This document shows positions 1 through 9,564 of a DNA stretch of 58,597 bases, piece by piece (within the stretch, counting starts at the first letter, position 1; each line of letters begins with the position of its first letter). The stretch comes from Chara braunii (Eukaryota; Streptophyta; Charophyceae; Charales; Characeae). The stretch is taken from positions 1,653,816-1,712,412 of the forward strand of contig BFEA01000180.1 in the NCBI GenBank assembly GCA_003427395.1. Direction: 5' to 3'. Below the pieces are notes generated by a model. It made no database searches and had not been told where the DNA came from. It saw only the letters and a program-made list of their open reading frames with translations. A program made the position numbers and the translations under genes.

Positions 1-152
1 ACCGAGCCACTCCAAGCACCTACCCACCGAACCACTCCAAGCACCTACCCACCGAGCCACTCCAAGCACCTATCCATCGAGCCACTCCAAGCACCTACCC
101 ACCGAACCACTCCAAGCAACTATATCGACCGAGCCACTCCAAGCACCTATAC
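1..152. repeat. 25-bp tandem repeat, about six units
   Basis: Six head-to-tail copies of a roughly 25-bp unit whose core is GAGCCACTCCAAGCACCTA. Units begin near 1, 26, 51, 76, 101 and 128; the last two are slightly longer and more diverged, and the pattern fades after about 152. The left edge is cut by the window. No coding role is visible. Confidence 0.9.
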
Positions 153-354
153 CGCCCAAGCCAATCCAACCACGGGGGGAGCATTGGCCGCAGGGGGAAA
201 TCGATAGCGGGGGGGCATGCAGAGCGGCGCGTGTACCGACTTGTTCAAAGTGCGCCATTAAACGTGAGAGCGCACTCCCGGGGCGGGGCAGACGGCGGGC
301 GTCGATGCGGATGTACATATCGGAGGAGAGCCCTCCGATATGCGAGTGTCGGGC

Positions 355-1474
355 CGACCGTCGTTTTGTGCCCCCCCTTTTTTTTTTTTTTTTTTTTCTC
401 CTTTTTTTTTTTTTTTTTTTTTCTCCTTTTTTCTTTTCTTTCTTTCTTTTTGTTTCTTTTTTTTGGCCGCTGCATATCGGGCCGACCGTCGTTTTGTGTG
501 CCCGCTTTTTTGTTTCTCTTTTTTGGGCGCTTCATATCGGGTCAACCGTCGTTTTGTGTGCCCGCTTTGTTTAGCGGCCGTTTGTTCCTTTTTTTTTTTG
601 GCGCTGCATAACGGGCCGGCCGTCATTTCCTTTTTTTTGTTTTGACCACTGCAGCATGCCGTCGCTCCCCTTTTTTTTGTCGCTTTCCCGCTTTTTTTTC
701 TCTCCCCGTTTTTTTTTCTTTTTCCTTTTTCGACGCGTGTCTGTCGCTTTCCCGCTCCCCGCTCCCACTTTTCTATTTTCTTTTTTCGTCGGTCGCTACC
801 GTTTAGGGAAAAAAGTATCAGGGCGGCGAAGTCAGCCGCAGCAGGCAGAGCACCACGCAATGCACCCAGTCACAGTGACACTCACACGCCTTTTTTGGCT
901 CCCCGCTTTTTTTTTTTTTTTTTTCGTCACGTGCCTGTCGCTTTCCCGTTTCGCGCTCCCACTTTTGTCTTTTCTTTTTTCCTCGGTCGCTACCGTTTAG
1001 GGCAAAAAGCATGGGGGCGGCGAAGGCAGCCGCAACAGGAAGAGCCACCGCACAACGCACCCAGTCAAAGTGACACACACACGCACACGCATCCACGTCG
1101 TCTTGTGTGCCCGCACACGCATCCATGTCGTTTTGTTTGTCCACTTTGTGTAGCGGCCGTTGTTCCCATTTCTTTTTTGGCACTGCATATTGGGTCGGCC
1201 ATCGTTCCCCTTTTTTTTTTTTTTTTTTTTGGCTGATTGTTCCCCTTTTTTTTTGGCGCTGTAGCGTGCCGTCGTTCCCGCTTTTTTTTCGCTCCCCGCT
1301 TTCCCGCTCTGCTTGCTCTCTCGCATGCTTGTCGCTTTCCCGCTCTGCTCTGCCACTTTTCTCTTTTTTTTTTTTTGTCGATCGCGACCGTTTAGGGCAA
1401 AAAGCATCGGGGCGGTGGAGGCAGCCGTAGCAGGCACACTCGCGCAACGCACCCGGTCACAGTGACACTCACAC
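355..1474. repeat. Pyrimidine-tract region with three copies of a ~160-bp unit
   Basis: Long T and C/T tracts alternate with repeated islands. One island, containing ACCGTTTAGGG followed by AAAAGCAT and a GGGCGGCGAAG-like stretch, occurs at 731-890, 925-1085 and 1321-1474. A second short island, CGGGCCGACCGTCGTTTTGT and its variants, occurs near 350, 477, 537, 610, 1192 and 1262. The apparent poly-Phe and poly-Lys reading frames are homopolymer translation and are not genes. Confidence 0.85.
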
Positions 1475-1571
1475 ACACACACACAGATGCACATGCAGCC
1501 ACTCACACCCACACCCACACACCGGCATGCACACACACACACACACATTCACACACACACACACACACACA
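1462..1571. repeat. (CA)n microsatellite
   Basis: An interrupted CA/ACAC run directly follows the third copy of the 160-bp unit. Each of the three units ends in a short CACACA stretch, so this looks like expansion of the unit's own tail. Confidence 0.95.
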
Positions 1572-1601
1572 TAGTAAGATTATGAAGTTCGCTGCCAATG
1601 G

Positions 1602-1671
1602 TTGGCGTCGGGGTTTGAACCCATGCACATATTTGAGATACGCAACTGCCCTAACCACTCAAGTCGACTGG
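1602..1671 (-). repeat. tRNA-derived (SINE-like) remnant
   Basis: Read on the minus strand this has a D-arm-like segment, GAGTGGTTAGGGCA, and a T-arm-like segment with GGTTCAAACCC, which matches the Pol III B-box consensus at 10 of 11 positions. The 5' acceptor strand does not pair with the 3' side (CGCCAAC), and the anticodon arm is poor. It is therefore a tRNA-derived relic or SINE head, not a working tRNA. The D-arm resembles tRNA-Ser, but the isotype is uncertain. Confidence 0.5.
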
Positions 1672-1830
1672 GTCCCTGTGTGTTTTGGGGGACTGCGTCT
1701 TTATGAAGTGTATCCGACATCAGGCAGCTGACAGGTCAGGATGTGCCTGTGTGTCCAAACCCACACGAAGCCGCTACTTGAATTCAAAAGAAAAATACAT
1801 ATATTCATGAATATATATTAAAATGACAAC

Positions 1831-2035
1831 ATTCATGTGCACTTCTTAGCGGCCTACCCTATTAAAAAAAAAAAGAATAACATTCTCAACTATTCGTTAG
1901 GAAAAAAATATTCATGCGCACTTCTTAGCAGCCGCAGTTTGGGTTTTGTGTGTGGTGCAGCATGATGTGGATCCAAGTCCGAAGTGGGGGGGGGCGGGGT
2001 GCATACGATTTGTGTGTGGTGCAGCACTTCATGCC
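1831..2035. repeat. Two local direct duplications before the T-tract
   Basis: ATTCATG(T/C)GCACTTCTTAGC occurs near 1831 and again near 1911. TTTGTGTGTGGTGCAGCA occurs near 1945 and again near 2013, just before the 127-nt T run. No gene is seen. Confidence 0.7.
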
Positions 2036-2036
2036 C

Positions 2037-2167
<131 letters not shown>

Positions 2168-2211
2168 AGGCATTGTCCGCACCGCCCGCACCACGGGCGC
2201 TTAGCTAGTAA

Positions 2212-2583
2212 GTGTATAATACGACTCAGGCCCGCCAGGGGAGCTGCATAGGAGTAGTAGTTGAAAATGTCACGGGTTTTTGCATTGAAAAATGCAAGTA
2301 TATCTGTGTGGTCCATCGGGATTATAATTCTTATTGGCACAAGAAGGATATAACCTTTGTAAGTGCATCTTACAAATCCATACTTCGTAAGTCGTTCTAC
2401 AAGCTCCTTGACAAAGGCTCAACAGAGAATGAGTCTCGGGTGTATCCTTTTTCGGTATGCTTTTCTGTACGTTTGACACTTAACACAGGAGACTTGATTT
2501 TGTGCTCTCCATTTTACGGCATGAATTTTGGTACTCAAGGAGAGAGAGCCCATTATGACTTTTTGTGCTTCGCAACAGCTTAA
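2212..2583 (+). CDS. Unidentified open frame, possible 3'-terminal exon
   Basis: A 124-codon open frame ends in TAA at 2581-2583. I do not recognise the protein. It is mixed-composition and not repetitive, for example LRKSFYKLLDKGSTENESRV and GDLILCSPFYGMNFGTQGE. A polypyrimidine tract ending in GCAG lies just upstream (2161-2169). An AATAAA poly(A)-signal-like hexamer lies 143 nt past the stop (2726-2731). Together these fit the last exon of a spliced gene whose upstream exons are not visible. The frame opens right after an in-frame TAA at 2209-2211 and has no convincing ATG near its start, so it could equally be a chance frame or TE fragment. Confidence 0.3.
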   Translation: MYNTTQARQGSCIGVVVENVTGFCIEKCKYICVVHRDYNSYWHKKDITFVSASYKSILRKSFYKLLDKGSTENESRVYPFSVCFSVRLTLNTGDLILCSPFYGMNFGTQGERAHYDFLCFATA

Positions 2584-2725
2584 GCTTCAGTTTAAGCTTT
2601 TCGGATAAGAATTGAGTCACGGTTTGGTGGACACTTAGACTGATGGATGAATGGGCAACCGTTGCAGTGAAATTTTTGACCCAATATTTAGAAGTTATTG
2701 TTTATTTCCTTGGGCAGTTTCTTTC

Positions 2726-2731
2726 AATAAA
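2726..2731 (+). promoter_or_regulatory. Possible poly(A) signal
   Basis: AATAAA in an A/T-rich stretch downstream of the candidate terminal exon at 2212-2583. The hexamer is common by chance in DNA of this composition. Confidence 0.25.
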
Positions 2732-2867
2732 ATAGGATTGTTTGGATTTTGGTGTAAATTGAAACAAAATAGTATATAATTTTTTTTTTCCAAATGTTGT
2801 GTTTTTTCCTTCATAAGTGTTTTTCTTATTTTCATCAATTTTGATTGTTTTTTTTTGCATCCAAAGC

Positions 2868-3158
2868 TAGGCTACCAGAGTGGCCCGGGGTCACTTGCCC
2901 AGCCGGGCCAAAAGAAATTAAAAATAATAAATTAAAAATAATAAATTAAAAATAATATTTTTAATTTTTAATTTTATTTTAAATTTGGTAATGATGTTGG
3001 ATGTGACCATGAGGCAAAGGTTATTCAATTTATTTTTCTGCATAACATAATTATTTTTCAGATTTTTTTAAAGTTTTTTTGTTTTTTTTTTGCTGGAACC
3101 TTTGGTCCTTGCACGGGTTAGCCACCCGGGACCTAGGCGGCCTGGCTGGGTAGCCTAG
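2868..3158. mobile_element. Mutator-like MITE with 9-bp target duplication
   Basis: A 291-bp element with terminal inverted repeats: it starts TAGGCTACC and ends GGTAGCCTA plus one G, with looser pairing for another 20 bp (GGCC, GGTC/GACC). It is flanked by a perfect 9-bp direct repeat, ATCCAAAGC, at 2859-2867 and 3159-3167. The interior is A/T-rich with self-complementary AAATTAAAAATAAT repeats and no reading frame. A 9-bp duplication with no coding capacity is typical of non-autonomous Mutator-superfamily elements. Confidence 0.8.
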
Positions 3159-3329
3159 ATCCAAAGCATATTTTAATGAAGTTCGTCATACATACTAGAT
3201 AGAAGTGCAAGACACTGAAACCCAGAATAAAAAAGGAGTGCAGCTTATTTTTTGCGTGTCGTCTGAATGATAAGGCGCTTGTTTTCTGCGTGTCGTCTGG
3301 ATGTTTCCGTCGGCCCAGCGGCAGACAAG

Positions 3330-3403
3330 TGGCGGAACAGGGATTCGAACCCCTGACATGCGAATCATGATTTCGTTCTTCTAACCTACTAAATTGTTAT
3401 GCC
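3330..3403 (-). pseudogene. tRNA-Met(CAU)-like degenerate sequence
   Basis: On the minus strand the 3' half is convincing: a T-arm with GGTTCGAATCC (perfect B-box), and an anticodon arm CGAA-ATCATGA-TTCG that places T33 before CAT. The 3' acceptor strand TTCCGCC has no matching 5' strand, and the D-arm is degenerate. It may be a tRNA pseudogene, a SINE head or an organelle-derived copy. Confidence 0.55.
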
Positions 3404-4368
3404 TTGAACCACTTGACATTTCCCCTGGTGTTGATTGTATCGAGCCATTTAAACTTTCGGTTGCGTACTCAATTCAACCCAAAGTGCATGTGGTGGAACC
3501 GGTGAACCATCCGAATCTCTTTTCGAATGGGGCAGAGGGCTCGTAGTACCTACCACACTTCGTACCTACCGACAGAGGGGAAGGAGCCTCAATTGACGGA
3601 CTTGGACCACGAAACCAAACACATTGCATACTTAACCTCATGGTACTTGTACACTGTCGGTCATTGAGAAATACTTAGGCTTAGAGGGTGATCCCCCACA
3701 AAATTCAAACACAGCGCGCGTTTTACGTACTTCTTGAAATGAAAACCATTGGACATAACATATAGGGTTATCACCTTCTCTGGCAAGACTTTCCAATCTT
3801 TTCTAAGTTTCTTGGATGGTATTTAAAGCCTAATCCGCGTTAGCCCGCCACTACTAGCGGAGTCCTGGTTGATGTGTTTCCCTGTAGCTACTTATGAGTA
3901 TTCAAATTATAATACTTCTAACGACTCAACTATCAATTTTTATGATGGAGGGTAGTAGGACCAGGCGCTTCGTCTTCCACAATTTACTGATACTATGAGG
4001 CGCAGCGCTACCGGGAGCGTTGCGCCCCGGCATCAGCCACGACAGAGTTCTAAGCTGGAGTGCAATATCGGGGTGATGGCAGGAAGTGGTGACTGTCCAG
4101 TTGGTATTTTCAGCGCGTAGCGCACGCGCAGGGCCTGGAGGCACTGGTCTAGGCCACGTCACTGGGTGACGTGGAGGATATACCAACCCTCGATGGTTAC
4201 TCGAGTGTTCCGCATTTCGCCCCATCGCCGCTGCGGTTCTGCCCGTAGCATAGGGCCATGAGGCGTTGAGTTAGTCTGCGCCTGTGGAGCACAACGGAGT
4301 TAGCCCTTGGGACCTGAAGTGCGCGTGGGTTGTCATCCTCTTCAATGACATCATTGCACTGAAAGCTG
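3404..4368. other. No gene recognised
   Basis: Mixed-composition sequence. The 99-codon minus-strand frame at 3926-4225 is Pro/Arg-rich without a recognisable domain, and I regard it as chance. Confidence 0.5.
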
Positions 4369-5185
4369 CTTGGAATCATCATCATCTTCATCAACAGGGC
4401 GAGCTCCGATAGCAGCACCATGGTAAGGGTTTCCTCATCATCATCAGAATGCTGATTGTCAGGGTACTGCTCGTCATCATCAGAGTTAGTAACATCTCAT
4501 CACTAGTATCAGCAACAAGGTAAGTTCGCCAGGGTAGGGCGCTGCTTGTTAGCACCGTCAGCACCGTTATAATAGGGTTGTGTGTTACTACCACCATTAC
4601 TGCTGGCGTTGGGCGTCATCATCATCATTTTTACGACTAGCTTCATCATCAGTATTACCATCATTAATATTATACTGTCTTAGGGTGGTATAGGCAAAAT
4701 TCGTCTGTCCATCCTCATCATCATCATCACTAATCCATCATCATAGGTGCGCCTTAGGGTGCTACAGGCAAAATTCATCTGTCCATCCTATCATCATCAT
4801 CACTAATCTATCATCACAGGTGCGCGTGGTTAGCACCATCACCATTCTTTCCTATCACAGGGCGCTGTGCGTTTTTATCATCACTATCATCATTATCATC
4901 ATTACCATCATCATAATCACCATCAACATCATATCATCCTCATCATCATTATTGTCATCATCATTATCATTACATCATTATTATCATCATCATCATGATA
5001 TCATCCTCATCATCATTATCACCATCAACATTATCATCAACAATCATCCTCATTATCATCATCAGTTCGTAATCTTATGGCGCTGTTGCTGCGCCTCTTC
5101 AACACAATCAGTGTGATCAGCACCATCATTCGGCTTTCATAGGGCGTAGTCGAGGCTGCTTAGCATTTAGTATCGTTATCATCAT
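4369..5185. repeat. (ATC/TCA)n microsatellite block with 74-bp tandem duplication
   Basis: Long interrupted runs of CATCAT/ATCATC triplets occur throughout. Inside it, a unit containing TTAGGGTG, AGGCAAAATTC and TGTCCATCC is present twice in tandem, near 4680-4750 and 4751-4825. The poly-Ile/His/Ser frames here are translated microsatellite. Confidence 0.9.
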
Positions 5186-5261
5186 CCTTTTATCATCATT
5201 AGAGGTCGTTTTTCAATGCATCAATTTTAGGGTCTTGTCCAAAAAAAAAAAAAACTCTCAT

Positions 5262-5801
5262 CTATTTTTTCTCCTTATAATTCTTAGGATTTTTTTCCTC
5301 TTCGGATGTCTTGAGTTTTTTTGGAATTTTTAAAATAAACACTCTTGTTATTCCGGGTAGTTTGAAGAATCTCTCAGGATTCTGGGGGTCTGCTGGTGGT
5401 TTGTACGAAGCTGCACTGGAATTAGGCTGTATATTCAGGACCGGTGGTTGTCCAATGCCAAAACGATGCTGGCCGGAGCCGGGGTGATGCCCTGTGACTT
5501 GCCGAAGGTGAGGGCATGAGGCCTCGTAGAGAGATCTGGGGATACTATGCGGGGAGCATCCTAGGGGACAGTTGGGGGTTGCTGACATAGGACGACGCTG
5601 GCCGGAGCTGGAGTGAGTAGCGCTGCTCTGTAACCTAGCAAATAGGGGGCGTGAGGCCTGGATGAGTTTGTCAGAGAATAAGTCAGTTTCAGTGAGCTTT
5701 GTTATGATTTGATGGAATTCCCTTAGATCCCTGAGTATTCGAAAAATTGCTGAGGATTTCAGGAGATGTTTAGCGCTTGTAAGAAATAGTTCTCTTATCA
5801 T
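5262..5801 (-). CDS. Unidentified 179-aa open reading frame
   Basis: An ATG-initiated frame (5799-5801) of 179 codons on the minus strand. The N-terminal part is leucine- and charge-rich (LRDLREFHQIITKLTETDLF). The middle is Ser/Pro/His-rich, and the C-terminus is strongly basic (KKLKTSEEEKNPKNYKEKK). I recognise no domain. No clear promoter, splice or poly(A) context supports expression, and neighbouring sequence is repetitive, so this may be a TE-derived or chance frame. Confidence 0.25.
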   Translation of the reverse strand: MIRELFLTSAKHLLKSSAIFRILRDLREFHQIITKLTETDLFSDKLIQASRPLFARLQSSATHSSSGQRRPMSATPNCPLGCSPHSIPRSLYEASCPHLRQVTGHHPGSGQHRFGIGQPPVLNIQPNSSAASYKPPADPQNPERFFKLPGITRVFILKIPKKLKTSEEEKNPKNYKEKK

Positions 5802-6029
5802 CTAGCTGTTGGGGAATGGGTGGGGGGGCGTCGGGGAGCCTTACTCTACAGGGGCGCTGCAAGGTGGGTGGTGGCTGCTCTGTCGGGGGTAGGGCAGATT
5901 TGGGGTTTGTTCTTGTCTGGGGCCAGGGTGGGAGAGTTGGTCGCCTTCAACCCCGGTGGGGGCAGATAGGGACAGAGGGGAGGGCGAAGGCAACATTTTC
6001 TCAATTCTTTGATTGAACTTTAATTATCT

Positions 6030-6520
6030 TCTCTCTCTTCGAACTATGTGGTGGAGGAGGTCGGCTTGTCGAAGGGAGATGGAAAATTGAAGTCCATCCT
6101 TAACCATATGGGTTTTGGGAGGTTGATTGTCTGCTGTTTTTTATCTTCCGAACTATGTGGTGGAGGAGGTCGGCTCGTCGGGAGATGAGGAAGAGTAGGG
6201 GGCTGCCAGGCATAGAAGGCAGGAAGCTAATTGTTCTCAAATTTGTTCAGATTTTTTGCCTGGACTGATTACTTTCTTCGCTCTCTTCGAACTATGAGGT
6301 GGAGGAGGTCGGCTCGTCGAAGGGAAATGGAAAGTTGAAGTCCATCCTTAATCACTATGGGATTTGGTGAGGTTGATTGGCTACTGTTTCTTGTCTTCCG
6401 AACTATGTGGTGGAGGAGGTCGGCTCGTCGGGGGATGAAAAAGAGGAGGGGGTTGCCAGGAATAGTAGGCAGTAAACTAACTGTTCCTAGATTTGTTAAT
6501 ATTTTCTTGAAATTTTAGGA
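6030..6520. repeat. ~250-bp tandem duplication
   Basis: The segment GAACTATGTGGTGGAGGAGG-TCGGCTCGTCG occurs four times (near 6041, 6150, 6299 and 6400), arranged as two ~250-bp units each with two internal copies. Further matching blocks are TTGAAGTCCATCCTTAA and GAGGTTGATTG, and GGGGGCTGCCAGGCATAG against GGGGGTTGCCAGGAATAG. No convincing coding frame. Confidence 0.85.
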
Positions 6521-6680
6521 TACCGTCAAAAGTTCTTAGACTCTTAGATTGATCCTAGCCGAAGCCAGGTAATGACTCTGGTATTTCAAACAATAAAACG
6601 TAGCTCCAATTAGACTTTTCTAGTAGTTCCTTGTCTTTTTTCATGCAAGTCTTAGATGAAATTTTCTGAATGTACTCGCG

Positions 6681-6706
6681 ATGGGACGCTGGGTCCGGTT
6701 CCCAGT
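6681..6706 (+). repeat. Isolated LINE-tail core motif
   Basis: GGGACGCTGGGTCCGGTTCCC matches the motif found in LINE 3' tails at 9060, 22240, 36565 and 37940. It abuts the left edge of the mitochondrial insertion. Confidence 0.5.
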
Positions 6707-6713
6707 TCTTAAT

Positions 6714-7005
6714 ATCTATTTGCATGTTAGTAGGTTGGTCTAGTATTCAAAATTACAAAAACGAGCAAATGATAAATTTTTTAGTTTGGAAGCTTCCATG
6801 ATTGCTGTGTTTTGCATGCTAGATGTTCTACTTTTTTATGTGTTCGTTGAAAGTGTTTTAATCCCTATGTTTATTATTATAGGGTATTGGGTTCTAGACA
6901 GACCAAAATACGAGCAGCATATCAGTTTTTCTTATATAGTTTACTTGGATCTGTTTTCATGCTTTTAGCTATTTTATTGATTTTGTTTCAAATAAGAACC
7001 ACTAT
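6714..7005 (+). pseudogene. nad4: Mitochondrial nad4 fragment in nuclear DNA (NUMT)
   Basis: Conceptual translation gives a clear stretch of NADH dehydrogenase subunit 4 (complex I, inner mitochondrial membrane). In order it has GWSSIQNYKNEQMINFLV, then EASMIAVFCMLDVLLFYVF and VESVLIPMFIIIG, then in another frame GSRQTKIRAAYQFFLYSLLG and SVFMLLAILLILFQIRTT. Recovering this needs two frame changes, near 6789 (a base missing before EASMIA) and near 6887 (a base missing at the GYW/VLG junction). Only about 95 of roughly 490 residues are present. The left edge abuts a LINE-tail-like motif. It is a decayed organelle-to-nucleus transfer with no function expected. Confidence 0.9.
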
Positions 7006-7540
7006 ATAAACCTACTAGTTTATTGAGAACATTATCGAACAATGATTCATGGCGGAGAGTCGTATGATGGAAAACTATCATGTGCAGCTCGGAGGGAGGG
7101 AAAACACAACTCTTGTCCCCTATCTATGATAAGTATTAGAGCTCTTGGATTAAACGCTCGGTCCAGCTCATACCTTCAATGGTTGTGCCACCAAGCAACA
7201 TATTGTTGCAACCTAAAGCTTCCCAAGTTGGGTACAACAAGGAAGAGTACCCCCGTGGCCCGACTGGTATAGTCCAGATAGAGCACCACCCGGCTCTTTG
7301 CAATCACTGTGTCCCCTAACTTCCACACACCAACTCCTTGGACGGGAGGGACACAGTGCCACGTGTCAACTAATTCCATCTTGTCAGCCCCTTTAGTTGC
7401 AGGTGCTCAGTTTCATCTGCATGCAGTGTTTTGCAAGCCCCCCTGAACCTAAGTTTTTTCCCTAGCTGTTGTTGCCTTTGGTCCACCGCCAAGCGATTAG
7501 CCCCTCAAAACGGAGGTGTTGACATTTCCTGATCTTTGTG
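7006..7540. other. No gene recognised
   Basis: Short frames on both strands (7042-7272 plus, 7176-7379 minus) show no domain I recognise, and no repeat structure is obvious. Confidence 0.5.
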
Positions 7541-8100
7541 CTCATGATTGGCCTCCGAATGCAGTGTTGACCTCTCCTCATTTTCATGCTTGTAAATTGT
7601 AACTGACCCCTTAGCCAAGACTGCCTCCCTACTCCTCCGCCGTTGCTGTCAAAAAGTCTTGTTGTAATCTGATGTGCTCGTATTTGACCCGCTCACCTGT
7701 CACTGTCCAAGAGAGAGCTCCTTCTTCCTCGGAGACGCGGTCGGGAGTAGCCGTAGTGGTGGATGACTGAGTAGAAATAGAAAGATCACCTCTTTTTGTG
7801 CTCCCGATGTTTGTGCTAATCCTTGCGCTCATGATTGGCCTCCGAATGCAGTGTTGACCTCTCCTCATTTTGACGCTTGTTAATTGTAACTGACCCCTCA
7901 CCCATGACTGCCTCCCTACTCCTCCGCCGTTGTTGTTTGTAGGTCTTGTTGTAATCAATTGTGCTCGCATTTGACCCGCTCACCTGTCACTGTCCAAGAG
8001 AGAGCTCCCTCTTCCTCGAAGACGCGGTCGGGGGTAGCCGTAGTGGTGGATGGCTGAGTAGAAACAGAAAGATCGCCCTCTTCTTGTGCTCCCAACTCGA
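7541..8100. repeat. ~287-bp imperfect tandem duplication
   Basis: The block from ATGATTGGCCTCCGAATGCA through GTGTTGACCTCTCC to GGTAGCCGTAGTGGTGGATG and the following CTCTT...TGTGCTCCC appears twice in direct orientation, roughly 7541-7810 and 7828-8100. The second copy is also the left part of the module repeated at 36736. The duplicated stretch encodes, on the minus strand, the tail of the degenerate open frame described separately. Confidence 0.85.
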
Positions 8101-8471
8101 CAAATATCCCTTCCACAAGCATTCCAGCACACTCNTGNAGGCCAGCCANCACGTGTACCATTGATGTCATCCATATGTTGACNAGCAACGTGTGTGTACC
8201 ACGCATACTCCCAACCAACAAAAATCTCCTCNTCTTCAATAACAGCCTCTAGAGGCACGTTATCATGTGCATCNATCANCATCGCCCTCACGTCTTCTNG
8301 TTGTCTTCGATACATCACCATCACTTCTANCANAATAGCACTTTCCTGAAAAGTCCTGGTGTGATAAGCCCTCAGAATGGTCGGGAACTTGCTCAAGATT
8401 TTAACATCACGGCAAGCATAGGGCAAAGCATAGGGCCTCGATCCACTACTCGTGACATGCACAAAAAACAA
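7629..8471 (-). pseudogene. Unidentified degenerate coding-like sequence, copy 1
   Basis: The minus strand carries long open stretches in two frames, such as SKFPTILRAYHTRTFQESAI and DAHDNVPLEAVIE, then VSEEEGALSWTVTGERVK. They imply a former protein of about 200 residues split by frameshifts. I recognise no domain. Ten ambiguous bases interrupt it. A near-identical copy lies at 36811-37366, so it travels with a duplicated TE module and is most likely an element-encoded protein rather than a host gene. Confidence 0.4.
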
Positions 8472-8552
8472 AAAGTATAGCAGTGCATCTTGCCATGTTC
8501 TAGCACGAGATTCATTCTCATTTTGCCCATTTGCTTAGTAGTGGAGTGAGGC
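8433..8552 (+). mobile_element. MITE with GGGCCTCGATCCACTACTC termini
   Basis: About 120 bp. The left end GCCTCGATCCACTACT pairs with the right end AGTAGTGGAGTGAGGC. The middle holds the recurrent stem-loop core TCTTGCCATGTTCTAGCACG-AGATTC. Relatives lie at 31235-31349 (inverted), 33608-33771 and 37327-37435. There is no coding capacity. Confidence 0.7.
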
Positions 8553-8835
8553 GCATAGTCATGCAGATTTGTGGATAGATCGGAGAACTTTCTGCTTAGT
8601 ACACCCACTCCAAAAGGAAGAAGAAGGGCCGACATGGGTTTAGCTGCAACGAACCCAGACCCGAAGGACAGACAAACGTCCGCTTGAGGACAACGATCAC
8701 GATCAGGAAACCATATGGGTTTAAGGTTTGAAAGTTGGGAATGAAGGAGTCTGATAGATCTTCATTGGGGAAGGAGAACAAACAACAGATTATTAGCTTG
8801 ATGGATGTGGTTACGAACGCGTTATGCACTGATCT

Positions 8836-9215
8836 TAAGAGGGTATAGGGTGTAAAGGGTTTTAAAAGGACAGACATAGCAATAATCAAACAGGGGGGGT
8901 GCGGAAATAGGGTTGGGCTAATAGATAAGGGGTGGTCCAAAATGGGAAGGGTGACACTAGCAGCTCCTTGGGACAGAGGAACCCTGGGATGAGACAATAA
9001 TGACCACAGCCCTAGGAAACACCGAATAACAGTCTTTGTGGTACAGGATGTATCAATGGGACGCTGGACCCGGTTTCCAGCAGGTGCCGCTCCCCACCAA
9101 TAGATGGAGCAGCCCTACAGATAAGCCCTCAAATCTGACGGTTCTCTTACACCGCCAGGATAGAGGGATATCGAAAGGGCTATTCTCACAAAAATAAAAA
9201 TAAAAAAAGTTTCGC
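8836..9215 (+). mobile_element. 5'-truncated LINE 3' tail
   Basis: Matches the 3' untranslated end of the LINE at 20594-22400: the GGGTTTTAAAAGGACAGACAT block, the GCTAATAGATAAGGGGTG block, GGGACGCTGGACCCGG, CCCACCAATAGATGGAGCAG, then the A-rich terminus CAAAAATAAAAATAAAAAAA. No ORF is retained. It is an extremely 5'-truncated LINE insertion. Confidence 0.75.
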
Positions 9216-9420
9216 CGCCAGGGTAGGATGGTGTTCTATTAGCCACCATGCAAACACACCCAATCAGTTGTAGATGGGAAGAAAGCCATGTCTAAATTGA
9301 AAGCAGGGAGTGAAGGAGGAAATGACAGAACTTAAACAAGGCAGAGGAGAGACGATGGAGGGGCATAGAAAGGTGGTGGAAGACGGTGAAGCAAAGAGTC
9401 GCGGAGACCTTGAAGATCAT

Positions 9421-9560
9421 TTGTTTTTCTTTTTTTTTTTAATACCCCCACCGGTGATAGTGGCGTTGATAAGAGCAGACACCGCTACCACCCAGGGAGA
9501 GGCTCCATCTATTGGTGGGGAGCGTCACCTGCTGGAAAACGGGTCCAGCGTCCCATATAC
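9421..9560 (-). mobile_element. LINE 3' tail, minus strand, with A-tail
   Basis: Minus-strand reading starts with TATATGGGACGCTGGACCCG, continues with CTCCCCACCAATAGATGGAG, and ends in GGGGGTATT plus a poly(A) run (T-run on plus, 9421-9439). It carries the same tail core as the plus-strand LINE copies but a different terminal segment, so it belongs to a related LINE subfamily. Confidence 0.7.
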
Positions 9561-9564
9561 AGGA

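Noticed and set aside
231-1447. Long poly-Phe and poly-Lys/Arg reading frames
   Set aside because: They are translations of T/C tracts on both strands, with frames overlapping in all phases; no protein signal.
4820-5116. Ile/Ser/His-rich 98-codon frame
   Set aside because: Entirely translated ATC microsatellite.
7176-7379. 67-codon minus frame near the NUMT
   Set aside because: Looks protein-like in places, but too short, no homolog recognised, no gene context.
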